From Siphonodentalium dalli (Eukaryota > Mollusca > Scaphopoda > Gadilida > Siphonodentaliidae), in the NCBI GenBank assembly GCA_032622095.1, contig CP136066.1, positions 154,219,152 through 154,283,151 on the forward strand: DNA of 64,000 nucleotides. Reading direction: 5' to 3'. Under the pieces are notes generated by a model. That model searched no databases. It had not been told where the DNA came from and worked only from the letters and a program-made list of their open reading frames with translations. Within the stretch, counting starts at the first letter, position 1, and each line of letters opens with the position of its first letter. Position numbers and translations under genes: made by a program. This document shows, in pieces, positions 11,650-23,647 of this stretch.

Positions 11650-13105
11650 CTATCTAAGATACATCGGAGACTGACCATATACCATTTTATAAAAAACTTT
11701 TAATTTTTGTTTTTCACGACGTGATTTCAAAGTTTCCCAACCGGTTTCTAACAGCAGTGTAGAATTACCGACAGATCTGGTGGCACCCGTCACAATACGA
11801 GCTGCTTCGTATTGTACGTTTTCGAGTTTATCAGAGTCTTGCTGGGAGCATCCGTCCCATACAATACAGGAGTATTCGAGGATTGATCGAACTAGCGTGA
11901 AGTAGCATTTTTCGAGTGCTGTTCGGTCAAGATAGAATCGGTATTTCCTCAGTAGAGAGATGCGTTTCCACGCGGTCTTAGTCATTTCTTCAATATGAGG
12001 CCCCCAGCTTCGGTCGTTACTCAATATAATGCCAAGATGTTTATGTACTTTTGCTTCTTTTATGGGCTGTTGGTTCATATACAGGGTTGGGTGGTTTAGT
12101 GGGATACGTTTTCTGGAGCATGTTAGTGATTCTGTCTTGAGTTCATTGAATTTAACATGCCATTTAGAAGACCAAGCTTGGAGTTTGTCAATATCATGTT
12201 GCAGCACTATCGCTCCAGTTTGAGGGTCAGTAAATGCGATGGATGTGTTGTCGGCAAAGAGGCGAACGTTACATGTAATATTTGCTACAATGTCGTTTAT
12301 AAATACGAGAAAGAGAATAGGGCCCAATACACATCCCTGTGGCAGTCCTGCGGTGGTCTCCCCCCATTTGGATTGACCATGTCGTAGGACAACACGCTGC
12401 TGCCGGTTAGGCAGATATGATCTGAACCATTGTAATAGGTTATCACGAATTCCTATACCATGAAGTTTAAATAGTAGACCGCCGTGCCATACTTTGTCAA
12501 ATGTTTTACTAATGTCGAAAAATAGTAATCGAATGTCTTGCCCCTCGTTAAGTGAACTACTGATATTATTATATATTTCACACAACTGATAAGAGGTTGA
12601 GTCAGCGGGCATGGAACCAGATTGGTGTTCTGTTAAAATATGGTTTGACTGGAGATAAGTCATGAAATGCTTGGCGATGCATTTTTCAAATAATTTGCTT
12701 ATACAACTCAGAAGTGAAATCGGACGATAATTTTCTGGATTGCTGCGATCGCCTTTCTTGTGTATTTGTACCACGTTCGCTCGTTTCCATTCCGGGGGAA
12801 AGTATGATTCGCGAAGAAAACGGTTAAACATCTGCGAAAGAGAATTGCTTAAGCTTGTACATTTTTTCAGTAATCGCGGGCTTATACAATCAGGACCAGA
12901 TGCTTTGTCAGGCTGTATTGCCTTTAGTGCGTTTAAGACTTCTAGTTCGGTTATTGATATACAATTCAATGTAGACAGATCTGGGTCATCATTTAATATA
13001 TCTGGGGGGGGGTATATGACCTATCAATGGATGCGATACTGCCGAAATAATTATTGAGGACCTCTGATTTGTCCGCGTCGGCCGATAAAATGTTGCCTTG
13101 CCAAT
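11650..13105 (-). pseudogene. LINE reverse-transcriptase pseudogene (Jockey/CR1-like) with mutated active site
   Basis: This is a non-LTR retrotransposon polymerase on the minus strand. One frame (12969-11650, ~439 codons) covers nearly the whole RT domain: LKAIQPDKASGPDCISPRLL, PENYRPISLL (residues ~78-87), motif A FFDISKTFDKVWH (~150-162), GLPQGCVLGP (~208-217), motif C LFADN (~237-241), then LGIILSNDRSWG and RSILEYSCIVWD. The conserved FADD reads FADN, removing one metal-binding Asp, and the usual FDISKAFD reads FDISKTFD. Upstream, a 9-C run at 13013-13021 shifts the frame; before it, DKSEVLNNYFGSIASID extends homology to about 13105. The C-terminus stops early after GQSPMYLR. It is therefore 5'-truncated and catalytically dead. 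No target duplication was found. Confidence 0.92.
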
Positions 13106-14307
13106 TTAAATGTTATATTGAATATGAAACAATTGTATATGATAGTTATAACTGATTAATGATTGGAGTTTTTGCAATGTCCGATATAACATACTAGTTG
13201 CTTCCATATAGTAGAATACATATAGTACCACCCAGAGTTAAAAACAATTTCATTCGGCCAAATTTTGGCCGAACTTTTTTTTACCCTAAAATCGTAAATC
13301 TAATTCGAAAACCCTTGAAAGTTGTATTTAAATTATGGAGCAGAAAATATAGTTAATGTGCATTTTGTCTGTTGACTAAAGCCACCAAATTATCTTTTGT
13401 GGTGCACCTTGCAATATGTAATCGATGTATACTACTTTGATATATGTATTACATAGACAGTAGCAGAGACACTTAAACATGATATTATAGTATTTATATA
13501 TATGGTAATTATGAGGGAAAGTACAGTTTTGAGTTCAGGAAAGAAAAAGGTAGGACGCTCAGTCAATTGCTATTAGGTATCAATTAATAATTAACCAAGA
13601 GCCACTCAGCACTTTTGGATTCAAGTCTCGCCAAATGGTAATATAACTAATACTAACAGTGCAGAAGGCATTACCTTTCAACCAGTTCTGGGGTTCTCAA
13701 AAAGAGCAGCTACTATAGTTGTACACGTGCTTAACATTAAACATTTCAGAAACCAATGTTTCCATTAAACATTTCAGAAACCAATGTTTCCTTTGTTCAA
13801 TCAGATGTTTGTATTGTTTGAAGAATATTATCAATACAAATCAGTGGAGACATATTTTTGGTAAATCATCCATATGCGAATGCTCTTAATATGTCCGCTT
13901 ACATTGAAATATTTACACTCCTAATATAATTTTGTTATAGTGTCATGACGCCATACTAAAATGATGTCACCTATATGTTTCGATATAGTGGATGAAACGT
14001 ATGGTAACTAAGTTTGTTTTGTGAATATTCATGGAGTATGAATGCATTTTGGACTGAAATATCTGCGCTTCTCACAATTGTACAATCAAAGTGCATTTGT
14101 ACTCTGAATATTCCGAAAACTGGCATTCATTTCTTAAATCACAAGACCGATGTCCCCAGCCTCCTTTCCTTTTTCTTCCTGTATTTTTACAACATAAAGG
14201 TCATCAAATCCATAATATTTAACAGTGAACCAGGCTGGATATCCTGGCCAGCCTGTTCGACCAAAACCCCGCACATTATTTGCTTATAATAGAACTGGTT
14301 TTAGGTA
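13106..14307. other. Unassigned stretch with one short duplication
   Basis: No gene is supported. A 28 bp unit beginning ATTAAACATTTCAG is repeated exactly in tandem at 13736-13763 and 13764-13791. Confidence 0.4.
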
Positions 14308-14408
14308 GATAATCTGGTTAGTCTCAATTTGAGTCGATAATGTGCTGAAAATTAGAGTATTTTAGTCACATTATCGACTCATACTGAGGCGATTCTAAGC
14401 AGATTATG
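14308..14408. repeat. Hairpin-forming inverted repeat
   Basis: Left arm 14308-14344 and right arm 14367-14408 pair imperfectly. The core GAGTCGATAATGTG / CACATTATCGACTC is perfect, flanked by CTCAA/CTGAG and GATAATCTG/CAGATTATG. It could be a small MITE or its remnant. No flanking duplication is obvious. Confidence 0.6.
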
Positions 14409-14616
14409 TCCGGACAATTAATCAAATAAGCCAACTCACGACTGTTCAGGTGTACGCTCTTTAACATATGTTTTCATTGTGGCCCGCGCCATAAAACGAA
14501 ATAACGGCGATGAGTCCATTATCTGCTAATTTCCAATCCCGACAATCACATGTACCTATTTCACATTATAGGTTGATTGTGTTGTCCTGGCACACTTGGC
14601 AGAACAGTTGCCTGAT

Positions 14617-14678
14617 ATTCAACGACATCTTCAACAGATTCATCACTATTCAACGACATCTTCAACAGATTCATCACT
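14617..14678. repeat. 31 bp tandem duplication
   Basis: A 31 bp unit beginning ATTCAACGACATCTTC occurs twice back to back (14617-14647 and 14648-14678) with no mismatch, implying a recent local duplication. Confidence 0.85.
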
Positions 14679-15274
14679 GATTAATTTGTGAGAAACTCTT
14701 CTCCCAACAAGAAACGATGCTTTGTTTTTCTCGTTATCTGCAATTGGTAAACTTGTTGCCAGCGATATCACGTGTTTAACAGTGGATGCAAGTTATGTTA
14801 CTGATATCAACAGCCTTTTGTCAATTTCCTTGGAAGAAGATCTTAACTGTTTGCAATCAGCTTCCTGCTGCAGAATATACTCCCGGATCCTTAACTGCGC
14901 TTTCAGTGCATACTGTTATTCTGTTTTGGATTTGATACATTTTAACTTGTCGACTTCCAGCGCATATTGATACTCCATAATAAAGAATATGTTTAACTAT
15001 TATCTCCCTCGTGCCTTCGTATCGTCGCTTTCATCTCTTCGTCTCTTCTCTTTCTGATGCTGACTACTCTTCTCAATTATCTCACTCTCTTATATAGCAT
15101 AACAATCTCCTTACAACTTCCTCTGGACTTCTTCATAGTCGTTCTCATCCTCGTTCTCCCCATTGGTCCAATCGCTTGTGCCATTCAGACGGAATATCAC
15201 ATATGCTAAATGTAATAAGTTATGTTTTGAACCGTAGCAAACGATCACAGCATGCTGCACGTTAAGCAAACTTG

Positions 15275-15760
15275 TTATGATTTTCCACACTTTGTGTAGT
15301 GTCTTGCAATTACGATGTTATTGAAACTTCTAACGTCAAGGAAATCATTGAAATGTCCTAGCAGTTTGGTGATAGCTGGATGATTAGTACACAGTACTAA
15401 TTGGGTCTCCTCGTCATCATGTTCAGATGTTTTTATTAAGCTTTGATAAACACTGTTCTTTTTCACAATCCATTCAGCGCTCTGGAGTGGTAGTAAATCT
15501 CCAAGAATAAAATCTCCAATGATATTACATGCGTCCTGGAGATAACGAATAACATTCTTGATAATATCTCACAGCTCCATAATGTGTTCTCAATCACTCT
15601 CCAAAACGGTCCAGTGAAAAATTTATTCACAAGGTCAAGCGCCTTGCTCCACACCTCGCGATCAACTGAATCTTTCAAATTTGTAGCACTGATTTTAGTA
15701 GTAAGTTCAGGTTTCTCTTTCCTTCGGTATTGTGTAGGTTTTTAACAACCGGACTAGAAT
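15275..15760 (-). pseudogene. Relic of an unrecognised protein-coding region
   Basis: Two minus-strand frames join into one protein-like sequence. The upstream frame reads RRKEKPELTTKISATNLKDS, then VDREVWSKALDLVNKFFTGP and FWRVIENT (about 15750-15580). After a one-base shift near 15575 the other frame reads DIIKNVIRYLQDACNIIGDF, then ILGDLLPLQSAEWIVKKNSV, YQSLIKTSEHDDEETQLVLC and LLGHFNDFLDVRSFN, ending at 15275. Amino-acid composition, continuous readability and a single clean break argue for genuine former coding sequence. It weakly recalls large uncharacterised transposon-associated proteins of corals and molluscs, but I cannot name a family. No intron boundaries are clear. Confidence 0.45.
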
Positions 15761-16223
15761 TCTACTAATAAAACTGACGCAAGCATTATATTCCACTGTC
15801 CTAGATGTCACAACAATAAGCAATTTACCAATATATTCATATCGCATTAATCCCTGGTTAAGTGGTCCTGCTAATACATTTTCTATTATACTGGTAGGGC
15901 AAAGCGATTATCTGGTCATCAAATTGACGAAAAGCCACTATGTATAGAAAATAATAAAAACATTTATATTGTGAAATATTTTAATATTGACTGTTGATTA
16001 CAAATGGGCTATAATTGAAATGGCTACTCCTGTTTTTTTTTTAGCAAATATTAGCGCACCCGTTATTAATATTTTGTAATATATGTTCTTGAATGGTTTA
16101 TTCACACAGTGGCTTTTGCTCAAATCGATCGGATAGCTAAACAGTTCAAAAATAGCCAACTAAAGGACTAATAGCTGTACTCTTTCTTAACGGCACCGCT
16201 TTGCGCTACCAACAGCATAGCAA
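15761..16223. other. Unassigned stretch ending in a shared motif
   Basis: No gene is seen. At 16184-16220, CACCGCTTTGCGCTACCA with flanking bases matches a segment at 58172-58203 that closes another tandem repeat, so this is probably the tail of the same repeat family. Confidence 0.4.
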
Positions 16224-16584
16224 TATGTGACCCGCCATATCAAATCCAGTCGGAAGTCGGGATTTTTTTTATCCTGTGCCAATGCATTATCTTATATATG
16301 CGAGTCGACCATAGGTCGCCTCGCATATATAAGAGAATGCATTGGCCTAACAATTTTTTACAATTTTAATAATTTGTTCTTGTATTCTTTAACAATTTTA
16401 TAATTTCACCCATACAGAGCCCCATACAAACATGAGCAGACGACACTCTTCTATATGCTTCTATAATGTATTCTCTTATATATGCCAGGCGACCTATGGT
16501 CGACTCGCATATATAAGAGAATGCATTGGCACAGGGTAAATAAATCCCGACTTCCGACTGGATCTGATATGGCGGGTCACATAT
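16224..16584. mobile_element. Composite fold-back element A with two 67 bp palindromes
   Basis: The outer inverted repeat begins ATATGTGACCCGCCATATCA and continues through CCAGTCGGAAGTCGGGAT; its mirror ends GGCGGGTCACATAT at 16584. Just inside each arm lies CCTGTG plus a ~67 bp near-palindrome (16279-16345 and 16463-16529) whose arms read CCAATGCATT, a TCTTATATATGCGAG stretch and the reverse. Between them is AT-rich DNA. The whole unit could fold into one long hairpin with two cruciforms. No transposase is encoded; it is a non-autonomous (MITE-like) element by structure. Confidence 0.8.
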
Positions 16585-17270
16585 GTATAATTATGTTGGG
16601 GAAATTATGCACCTATACAGGCAGATCAACATTTCTGTGGGACTGACAAAGGCCAATTTTGCTATCGATTTTCGTGACGATTCCAACAATTCCTAAAGCT
16701 GTTTGTGGGATGAGTTAATTGTCATAGTCTTTTGGGAGAATTGATTACATCTTAAATATATATCACTACCAGTATATATTGTATGGTCATCTCTGATCTT
16801 ATTCTCTTACGCTCTAACCCTAACTTATTAAATTAAATTTCAAACTGAAATGCGGTTTAATATTAGAATAGCATAAAATACATCCTATGCTGTTAGTTTA
16901 AAGAAAATTCCACATTGAACTCATTTACAATAATAAAGTGATATATGTCATCCCATTTATAGCCATGTTGGCAGCCATCTCATATCAAAGGTCGTGAAAT
17001 CAATACAAAAAGGATCAACTACTCATGAGTAATCACATGTATTCATATCATATCAGTGGGTACCATTGTTTGTAGCAGTGGCTGCACTTCTAATCAAATA
17101 CCATAAAATTGAAGAAAGTTATTGAGAAAATGTCTTTCATTCTACGATCCATATATTCCACCTTGTTGAGAAATAAGGAGTTGAGGCACAATGGTGCTGA
17201 TACTTTAATGATGAAAACCATTTCAAATATGAAATTATTTTTGGGGTACTGTTAAAATAGCCGGTGTCCA
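16585..17270. other. Unassigned stretch
   Basis: No gene or clear repeat was found; low-complexity AT-rich DNA. Confidence 0.35.
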
Positions 17271-17299
17271 TCCATCCATTTGGAAAGATTCGAGATTCG

Positions 17300-17800
17300 A
17301 ACTTCGTTTTGTTTGGGCTATCGGTTCGAAACCAAATTTGGTATGTAGTTTATGAGCTAAAAATACAGGTTAAGTTCGAATATGGGTTCGGTCCGCCCAT
17401 TTTTGCCAGAGTTATGGCCACCTTTCTACTTAGAATGTTGTCACTTTGAGGTTTCCGGATGATGACTTTAGTTTGTGTGATCAGATCTGAACCAAATATG
17501 GTATGTGAGGTTATAAGCTTCAAATACATGTCAAGTTTGAATATGGGTTCGGTCCGCCCATTTTTACCAGAGTTATGTTCCTTGTCAACGAAGTATTTGC
17601 CGATTATTTTGGTTTCGGGATGATAACTTTGGTTTTTGTATTGTGATTGGTCTTAAATTTGGTATGTGGATTAAACATATGAAGATAAAATACAGTTCGA
17701 ATTTGGGGTAGGTCCGCCAAATTTTACTGGAGTTATGGTGCTTTTCCACATCAAATTTGCCGATTTTAACCCAAAATTGGGATTCAGGCCGTTAAAATGA
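17300..17800 (+). repeat. Three tandem ~161 bp units
   Basis: The anchor GGGTTCGGTCCGCCCATTTT occurs at 17383 and 17544, and a diverged version (GGGGTAGGTCCGCC) at 17705, giving a constant 161 bp period. Each unit also holds TTTGGTATGT and CAGAGTTATG. A related repeat lies in reverse orientation at 31925-32280. The open frame at 17264-17449 is part of this repeat. Confidence 0.8.
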
Positions 17801-19226
17801 AAGTTTGTCCCCATTTATAAAAAAAAATCGGTTGGCACAACTGAATGCCTCACCGAAAAGTACTCTGGAATCAGTATCAAACAGAAAGTGGTTGGCTATA
17901 CCCAAAAGAGCCAAGTTGTGTGACCGACTGATGGTACAACATAACATTACAAATATGGCACTGTCATGAGGAAATAAGAGGCACCATAATTATTTATGTG
18001 GCTGATTTCCATCATCTCTATGGAACAGAGACTGGTGTTTAAAGATGCCAAAGTGGAGTTGTTCGAATAACAGAAATAAATGGGATGGGTTTGGGAGTTG
18101 AAGGCAGGGCAGACAAACAAGTCTCACTAAACATATATGGGATATCCGTTATATGAGAAATTAAATGGTACACGTGGTTTGTATAAACATATTTAGTTCT
18201 AATCCAAATTTAACATAAACATATTACATGAATTAAAACAAAAAGCAATGGTACAATTCACATAAATGATATAAGGGGATTAAACAACAAGCATTATATT
18301 AAGTATACTCCAATCTGTGTGGTTCAATGGTGCCAAAGGGGCATTGTCGGTTCCAGGAATGGGAGTTGGAGTATGGTCACCAAAATCGATAACGACCTCT
18401 TATCATCGATTTTCTCCAAACTTATTGGCGTCACGATGATTGGGTAGACTAAATTTTCCGAAGTGGCGCCGTTCGTATCAGCGATGGGGTAGTGGGTAAG
18501 CTATCAAAATTTCAAACAAATTGTTATCGCCGATTTTTTTTATAGAATATGTTTTTACAGTGGTGAATATCCAATTTAATTGATGTCACACAAACTTACG
18601 GATGTCGCTTTGGGGCGACAGACAATCCATGGGAAAGAACTCTTATATGAAAACACGTACTAAATTGGTCGGAAATTCCAAGTGTGCAGGAGCATTAGAG
18701 TTATATCCCATTGATTGTCTTTTGCGCGCTGACGTCAACATACGACGTTAATGCGGCTGTCTACATTCGACATCGTAGAGACGTTAAAAGTGCCGCCAAA
18801 ATCACGTCTTTTATATGTCAACTGGCTACGTGGTTCCGACGATGAAAAGACGTGTATTTTACCTCGCGGTGACCGAGGGTCAACATGACCTGGGTTTCTG
18901 TGAAGCGGGGTATAGGGATGTTGATTATATGTGCGTATTGTAATAATTTATTTTCTTTAAAATGCCATCGGGTGGAAAATAACGCATACTGGCAGAATCG
19001 CTGTAACCTTTATCCCATTTAAATGACGTATATAGCAATCAGGCAAAACTATAGTTGATTACACAAAATTGAACGTAGATGATACAGTTAATGGTATACA
19101 CCTCATTCAAAAGACTCTGGAATACGAACCATGTGGCAGTTTGAGACCATCAAATCAGCAATATATACGGATACAATATTTCAGGTAATAATTGTTTATA
19201 AACGGAATGCTTTTTGGTAACTTATA
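17801..19226. other. Diverged repeat debris and unassigned DNA
   Basis: Phrases such as GTGCCAAAGGGGCATTG (around 18330), a similar one near 18047 and TGGCGCCGTTCG at about 18464 suggest diverged tandem units. 18720-18900 is richer in CpG and contains an AAAATCACGTCTTTT/AAAAGACGTGTATTTT hairpin but no gene. Confidence 0.4.
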
Positions 19227-19378
19227 GAATAAGAAATATTATATTTATACATTTAGAGACTTGTTTTATTACAATTGTAATAGCTTCGCGGTCGGTCTTT
19301 TTGACATTCAAAGAAAGGCCAAAAGCTATCACAGTTATTACAAAACAAGTCTCTAACGATGTATAGGCTTTCTTATTT
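19227..19378. repeat. Fold-back element, ~150 bp
   Basis: Arms AATAAGAAA...AGAGACTTGTTTTATTAC and TATTACAAAACAAGTCTCT...TTTCTTATT pair across the centre, with an inner AATAGCTT/AAGCTAT-type match. It is compatible with a small MITE. Confidence 0.6.
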
Positions 19379-19484
19379 TAAATTTCAGGTCGAAAGCAGT
19401 TTGAACGATGACTTTCAAGAATTTTGCTTGTTCGTGTTCCGTCCGGTTGAGCTAGAAACGCTAAAATTGACACAACGCAGCGAA

Positions 19485-19820
19485 GAACGCCACCCAGAAG
19501 ATTAGTCAAGGGGTTTCTGTCATCTATATATATATATAGACGAAACTCACACCATTTTATTGGCACCGATATACGGAACGGGTGCCCTAGATGAAACGTT
19601 GTACGATTGATTTGGTATTGTTTTGGATTCCCTAACTTCTTATTCGGAAGCCAACTAGAACGCCACCCAGAAGATTAGTCAAGGGGGTTCCGTCATCTAT
19701 AGACGAAACTCACACCATTGAATTGGCACCGATATACGGAACGGGCCCCCTAGATGAAACGTTGTACGATTGATTTGGTATTGTTTTGGATTCCCTAACT
19801 TCTTATTCGGAAGCCAACTA
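19485..19820. repeat. Tandem duplication, 173 and 163 bp copies
   Basis: Copy 1 (19485-19657) and copy 2 (19658-19820) both run from GAACGCCACCCAGAAG to GAAGCCAACTA. They differ by a (TA)n insertion in copy 1 and a few substitutions, so the event is recent. Confidence 0.9.
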
Positions 19821-20615
19821 TGACCTAAACACCTTGTTCAAAGTTGTATGTTGCATGACTTCAATGCATCTTTCTGGGACATAATGCTCGTAGAAAGGTA
19901 GTTTAAGTATATGTATCGACCAATTTCGATACCGGGAACAATTCTAAAAGCAAATATTATTAGGTGTATTTTGGAGCGCAAACTGCTATGTGGCTTTAAT
20001 CATTCCACTGAACATAACACCACCAATCATTGGAAAGCAAGAGACAAACTTGCCCAGTTACCAGAATATTCTCTTGATGTGGATCTGTACATACCCGAAC
20101 TTGCTTCGCAATCACCGACTGAATGACTTGTGTTGCATCATGCACCTTACCAACTGAGAGACAGTGACATCTAAACAAGAGCAATATTCTACAAAGTATT
20201 ACAGTGAATGAATACAAGAATTTAGACCTTTCGCAAAATTACCATTACGGTTATGGACAATATCCTGCCAGTATACGGCCACAAATTCGATCTTTACACA
20301 CGGGGTTCTTATATGAGACGAAATATACCCCACGCAGTTAAATTATGTGCAGATGTGTCAAGGATGTGCTTGGGGACGCTCTAACATTATCCGTCTGGTG
20401 TATAAGACACGGATAAGGACATTGGATCTGCAGGGGGGGAAAACATTACTTTTTTCATCAAATATATGTGCAACTGCGATATATTGTGGCATATGCCGTC
20501 TCACCATTTAACCATCGTATGTAAGTTGTGATGGTATCCACCTTACTAGGACAATATATAATATCCGTAATCGTACTTATGATTTTACGATAGGATTCTA
20601 CTGGCGAATCGAATG
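19821..20615. other. Unassigned stretch
   Basis: Short open frames (19911-20126) carry no motifs. No repeats were noticed. Confidence 0.35.
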
Positions 20616-21042
20616 TTAAAGGCACGGGTGGCGTTCGTTGCAGAAATATTCATATTTATATTTGTTCGAATCAACAGAAGGAATATTAAAATATATATAG
20701 TTTTGTTCATATGCCAAACCTAATCAGCGCGTAAATAGTATATTGTCGTCAAGGCGTACGGTGGTGTACGTAAACAAGAGCCTGCTCGTGTTACAGAAGT
20801 TCTGCTTCTGTTTACATAACACAGCGCAATTCTATTGGTTAATCACACAAACATGATATAAACGCTCTTTATAATTTCCATATCAGGAAAACTGTAACAA
20901 ATAATGCTCTTTATGTTTGCCGTATCCGGATCTAAACAAAGGCCAGGAAACGTAACGTTTTTTGCTTTTGTTTACCTTTCCGTTTATGGCGGTTTTTGAC
21001 GTAGGTGAATATTTTAACAGCCAACGCCGCCCCGTCTTTGAT
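20616..21042 (+). mobile_element. TTAA-flanked MITE family 1, copy 1
   Basis: It starts TTAA-AGGCACGGGTGGCGTTCG and ends ...CGCCGCCCCGTCTTTGA, so the right TTAA is eroded. It shares the whole internal sequence with the copies at 21507 and 49366 (for example AATCAGCGCGTAAATAGTAT and TTCTGCTTCTGTTTACATAA), but lacks about 80 bp present in copy 2. TTAA target duplications are typical of piggyBac-type transposition (established); assignment of this family is inference. Confidence 0.8.
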
Positions 21043-21506
21043 GGGAATTTCATTACGTTACATGCGATTTGGAGTCTCGAATGATTGATGCTGAATGTAG
21101 GTTTTCTTGGTTTCGTTTGTATCGCCACCACATCATTAGCTTACCACATTTTAGTCACATTCCAGTGAAAACTAATCTGAATTCGATTGATAGGCGTTTT
21201 TGTTTGAAGCGAATATGCATAAATACGTTCAGTTTCAACGGAAATGCAGTCACTCCTCTTGAAATTTTAGACGCCAAACAAAACTTGTAAATTGTAAAGC
21301 ACTTGGTTCCTACTTTGAATTATTTTGGTGTGGTAAAAAAAAAATGTTCATGCAATTCTGACTCTAGATTATAAATCCGAAATTATAAAGTTACATTCCA
21401 TACCCGACGCTATGATTTTGTTCATGGAGAAACTTAGCGCAGATGCCAATCCTGGTGATCCGGGACTCATTTAGCACTCGTCGTGGATACTCAGGGCAGC
21501 AGGCCA
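21043..21506. other. Unassigned spacer between two MITE copies
   Basis: No gene or repeat is supported; the open frame 21069-21290 has no recognisable motif. Confidence 0.35.
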
Positions 21507-22015
21507 TTAAAGGCACGGGCGGCGTTCGTTGCAGAAATATTCATATTTGTTCAAATCGCCATCAACAGAAGGAATATTAAAATATATATAGTTTTGTTCA
21601 TGTGCCAAACATAATCAGCGCGTAAATAGTATATTGTCGCCAAGACATACGATGGTGTACGTAAGCAAGAGCCTAATCGTGTTACAGAAGTTGTGCTTCT
21701 GTTTACATAACACAGCGCAATTATATTGGTTAATCACACAAAAATGATATAAACGCTCTTTATTATTTCCATATAAGGAAAACAGTAACAAATAATGCTC
21801 TTTATGTTTACCATATCCGGATCAAAACAAAAGCCAGGAAACGTAACGTTTTTTGCTTTTGTTTACATAACAAAGGGATAAAAATTGACAATAACATACT
21901 GTTTATGCCATATTTCTGATTGGTATAAGAACAAAGTCTGTCTATATTTTACTATTATTTCTGTTTTTGACGGAGATGAATATTTTAACAGCATACCCAC
22001 CGCCCGTATCTTTAA
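21507..22015 (+). mobile_element. TTAA-flanked MITE family 1, copy 2 (most complete)
   Basis: It begins TTAA-AGGCACGGGCGGCGTTCG and ends ACCGCCCGTATCT-TTAA, giving ~12 bp terminal inverted repeats AGGCACGGGCGG / AGATACGGGCGG with TTAA at both ends. Length is 509 bp with no coding capacity. It lies 464 bp from copy 1 in the same orientation. Confidence 0.85.
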
Positions 22016-22939
22016 CACTGATCGTGACTGATGCCTATGGGAAATAATTACTTCACTGTAACCTGTATGGTCATCGCACTATCTAAAAAAAATGGTGACG
22101 TCTCAAATTCAGATTAGCATTATAATTCGGTATGAATGACGTAAATATTTCCATAGGCGAAAATTCAGTATAATATTATATCATTCCAGTGTACATAAAG
22201 ACATAAGTGTAATTATAATTACTAATACATTTTTAATTGTCTGGACAGCTCGAGTGGTCACTTTACGCAAGGGTGTGATTTCTTCGTTGTATGGTACAAA
22301 TTGTCGTACCGTGACTACCGAGTATTTGGGAAAATAATAAGTGACTATTATATAACATTACAATAACTGGACGGCAAGGCTCCGCAATGGTTATCATGGT
22401 TGTCACGTTCGTCTAGGATTGGTTGAAGTGCACAGGTATAAAAACATGCATTCGTAATGTGGCCAATTTTAGTACCAAGACGTCAGAATGCGAAACCGGT
22501 GCACATCGATAACACCATAGAGTGACTTCCCTTGGACCGTAATCTGAGGTAGGCAATGTCGACACTGAGCGTATCTTGTCAGACTCGTCCGGTGATCTGT
22601 TCACTGTGTAAACAGCGTGGTTCTGGGTACCAATGTGTGGGACACCTTTCCCTTTCAGGGGCGTAACCTATTTAAAGGGAAGGGTTCGACTTAGAGTTAT
22701 CTGTCGATGACATTACCACCGAGGACGGCCAAATAGAGATTCGCCGGTGTATGGGAGCATGTGGGGGCACTTGCCCTGCACAGGGAAGTCCAGTAGGTAC
22801 CCGAAAAGTGCCCTCCCGACTGGCTTGCCATTTGGCCATTCCGGCGTCCCTGGAGATTCGAATTAACCAACAATAATTTTGTTATAATTCGATGATCAGC
22901 CGCAACACAACAATTTAACGACAGAAATTATATTCATTG
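22016..22939. other. Unassigned stretch with a GC-rich patch
   Basis: Most of this is AT-rich and featureless. 22620-22865 is distinctly GC-richer, with CCTTTCCCTTTCAGGGG, GGACGGCC and GGCACTTGCCCTGCACAGGG; I see no open frame or tRNA-like A/B boxes in it. It may be an old SINE or exonised sequence, not determinable here. Confidence 0.35.
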
Positions 22940-23343
22940 TTAAAAGCCCACTTAATGTTCGAATCCCCAGATCACACTATAATTATACAACATTCTATAC
23001 TATATACCATTTGAAAGAGAAAGCTCCAAAAGATTGTATCATCAATATATCTGGTCGAATGGTGGTTCTGTGATTAAGTTCGATCTTGACTCATTGCCAT
23101 GGCAGTCTTTCTCTCGGTGGAAGGGGAATAATTATATCTCCTAGTTTTGAACGTTGATGTATTTTGGGTAAATAAAGAGGGAAGTGTTGTGTGAATCTGA
23201 GAATCTCCATCACTTGGAGAACACTCCTGTTCTGTATCCAGGTGGAATATATATTCTGTTGGTTTTATATCATGTCAATAATAGTAAATAACACTGACTT
23301 AGTATAGAAATATTCAGGGATTCAAACATTAAGTGGGCCTTAA
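22940..23343. mobile_element. TTAA-flanked MITE family 2
   Basis: TTAA lies at both ends (22940-22943 and 23340-23343). The inverted repeats read AAGCCCACTTAATGTTCGAA on the left and GGCCCACTTAATGTTTGAA on the right (reverse strand). Length is 404 bp, non-coding. A diverged relative of its interior (GAAGCTCCAAAA, GGAAGGGGAATAA) is seen at 47741-47955. Confidence 0.8.
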
Positions 23344-23403
23344 AAATGAAGCAGCATGTGAATGATAAGTTGATAACCAAAATAAGTCAGACAATTCTGG
23401 TAC

Positions 23404-23647
23404 TTAACCCTTTGAGTGCCAGGGGCCGATCTCATCGGCCCTAAACCTACACAATAAGTCTGTTAAAGAATAAATTATTAAAATTGTTAAAAAATAAATA
23501 AATAAATAAATTGTTAGGCCAATGCATTATCTTATATATGCGAGGCGACCTATGGTCGACTCGCATATATAAGAGAATGCATTGGCACAGGGTATATGGG
23601 TTGATAGTAACTTGATACAAAAATCGACCTGGCACTCAAAGGGTTAA
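23404..23647. mobile_element. Composite TTAA element B with internal 67 bp palindrome
   Basis: TTAA lies at both ends, with a perfect 16 bp terminal inverted repeat CCCTTTGAGTGCCAGG (23408-23423 and 23628-23643). CCC after TTAA is the classic piggyBac-type end. Inside are AAAATTGTTAAAAAATAAAT-type A/T repeats and one 67 bp palindrome (23519-23585) identical in kind to those at 16.3, 34.6 and 36.5 kb. Length is 244 bp, non-coding. Confidence 0.9.

Noticed and set aside
22675-22700. tRNA-like B box (GGTTCGACT) suggesting a SINE
   Set aside because: No A box at the right distance and no poly(A) or tandem tail downstream.
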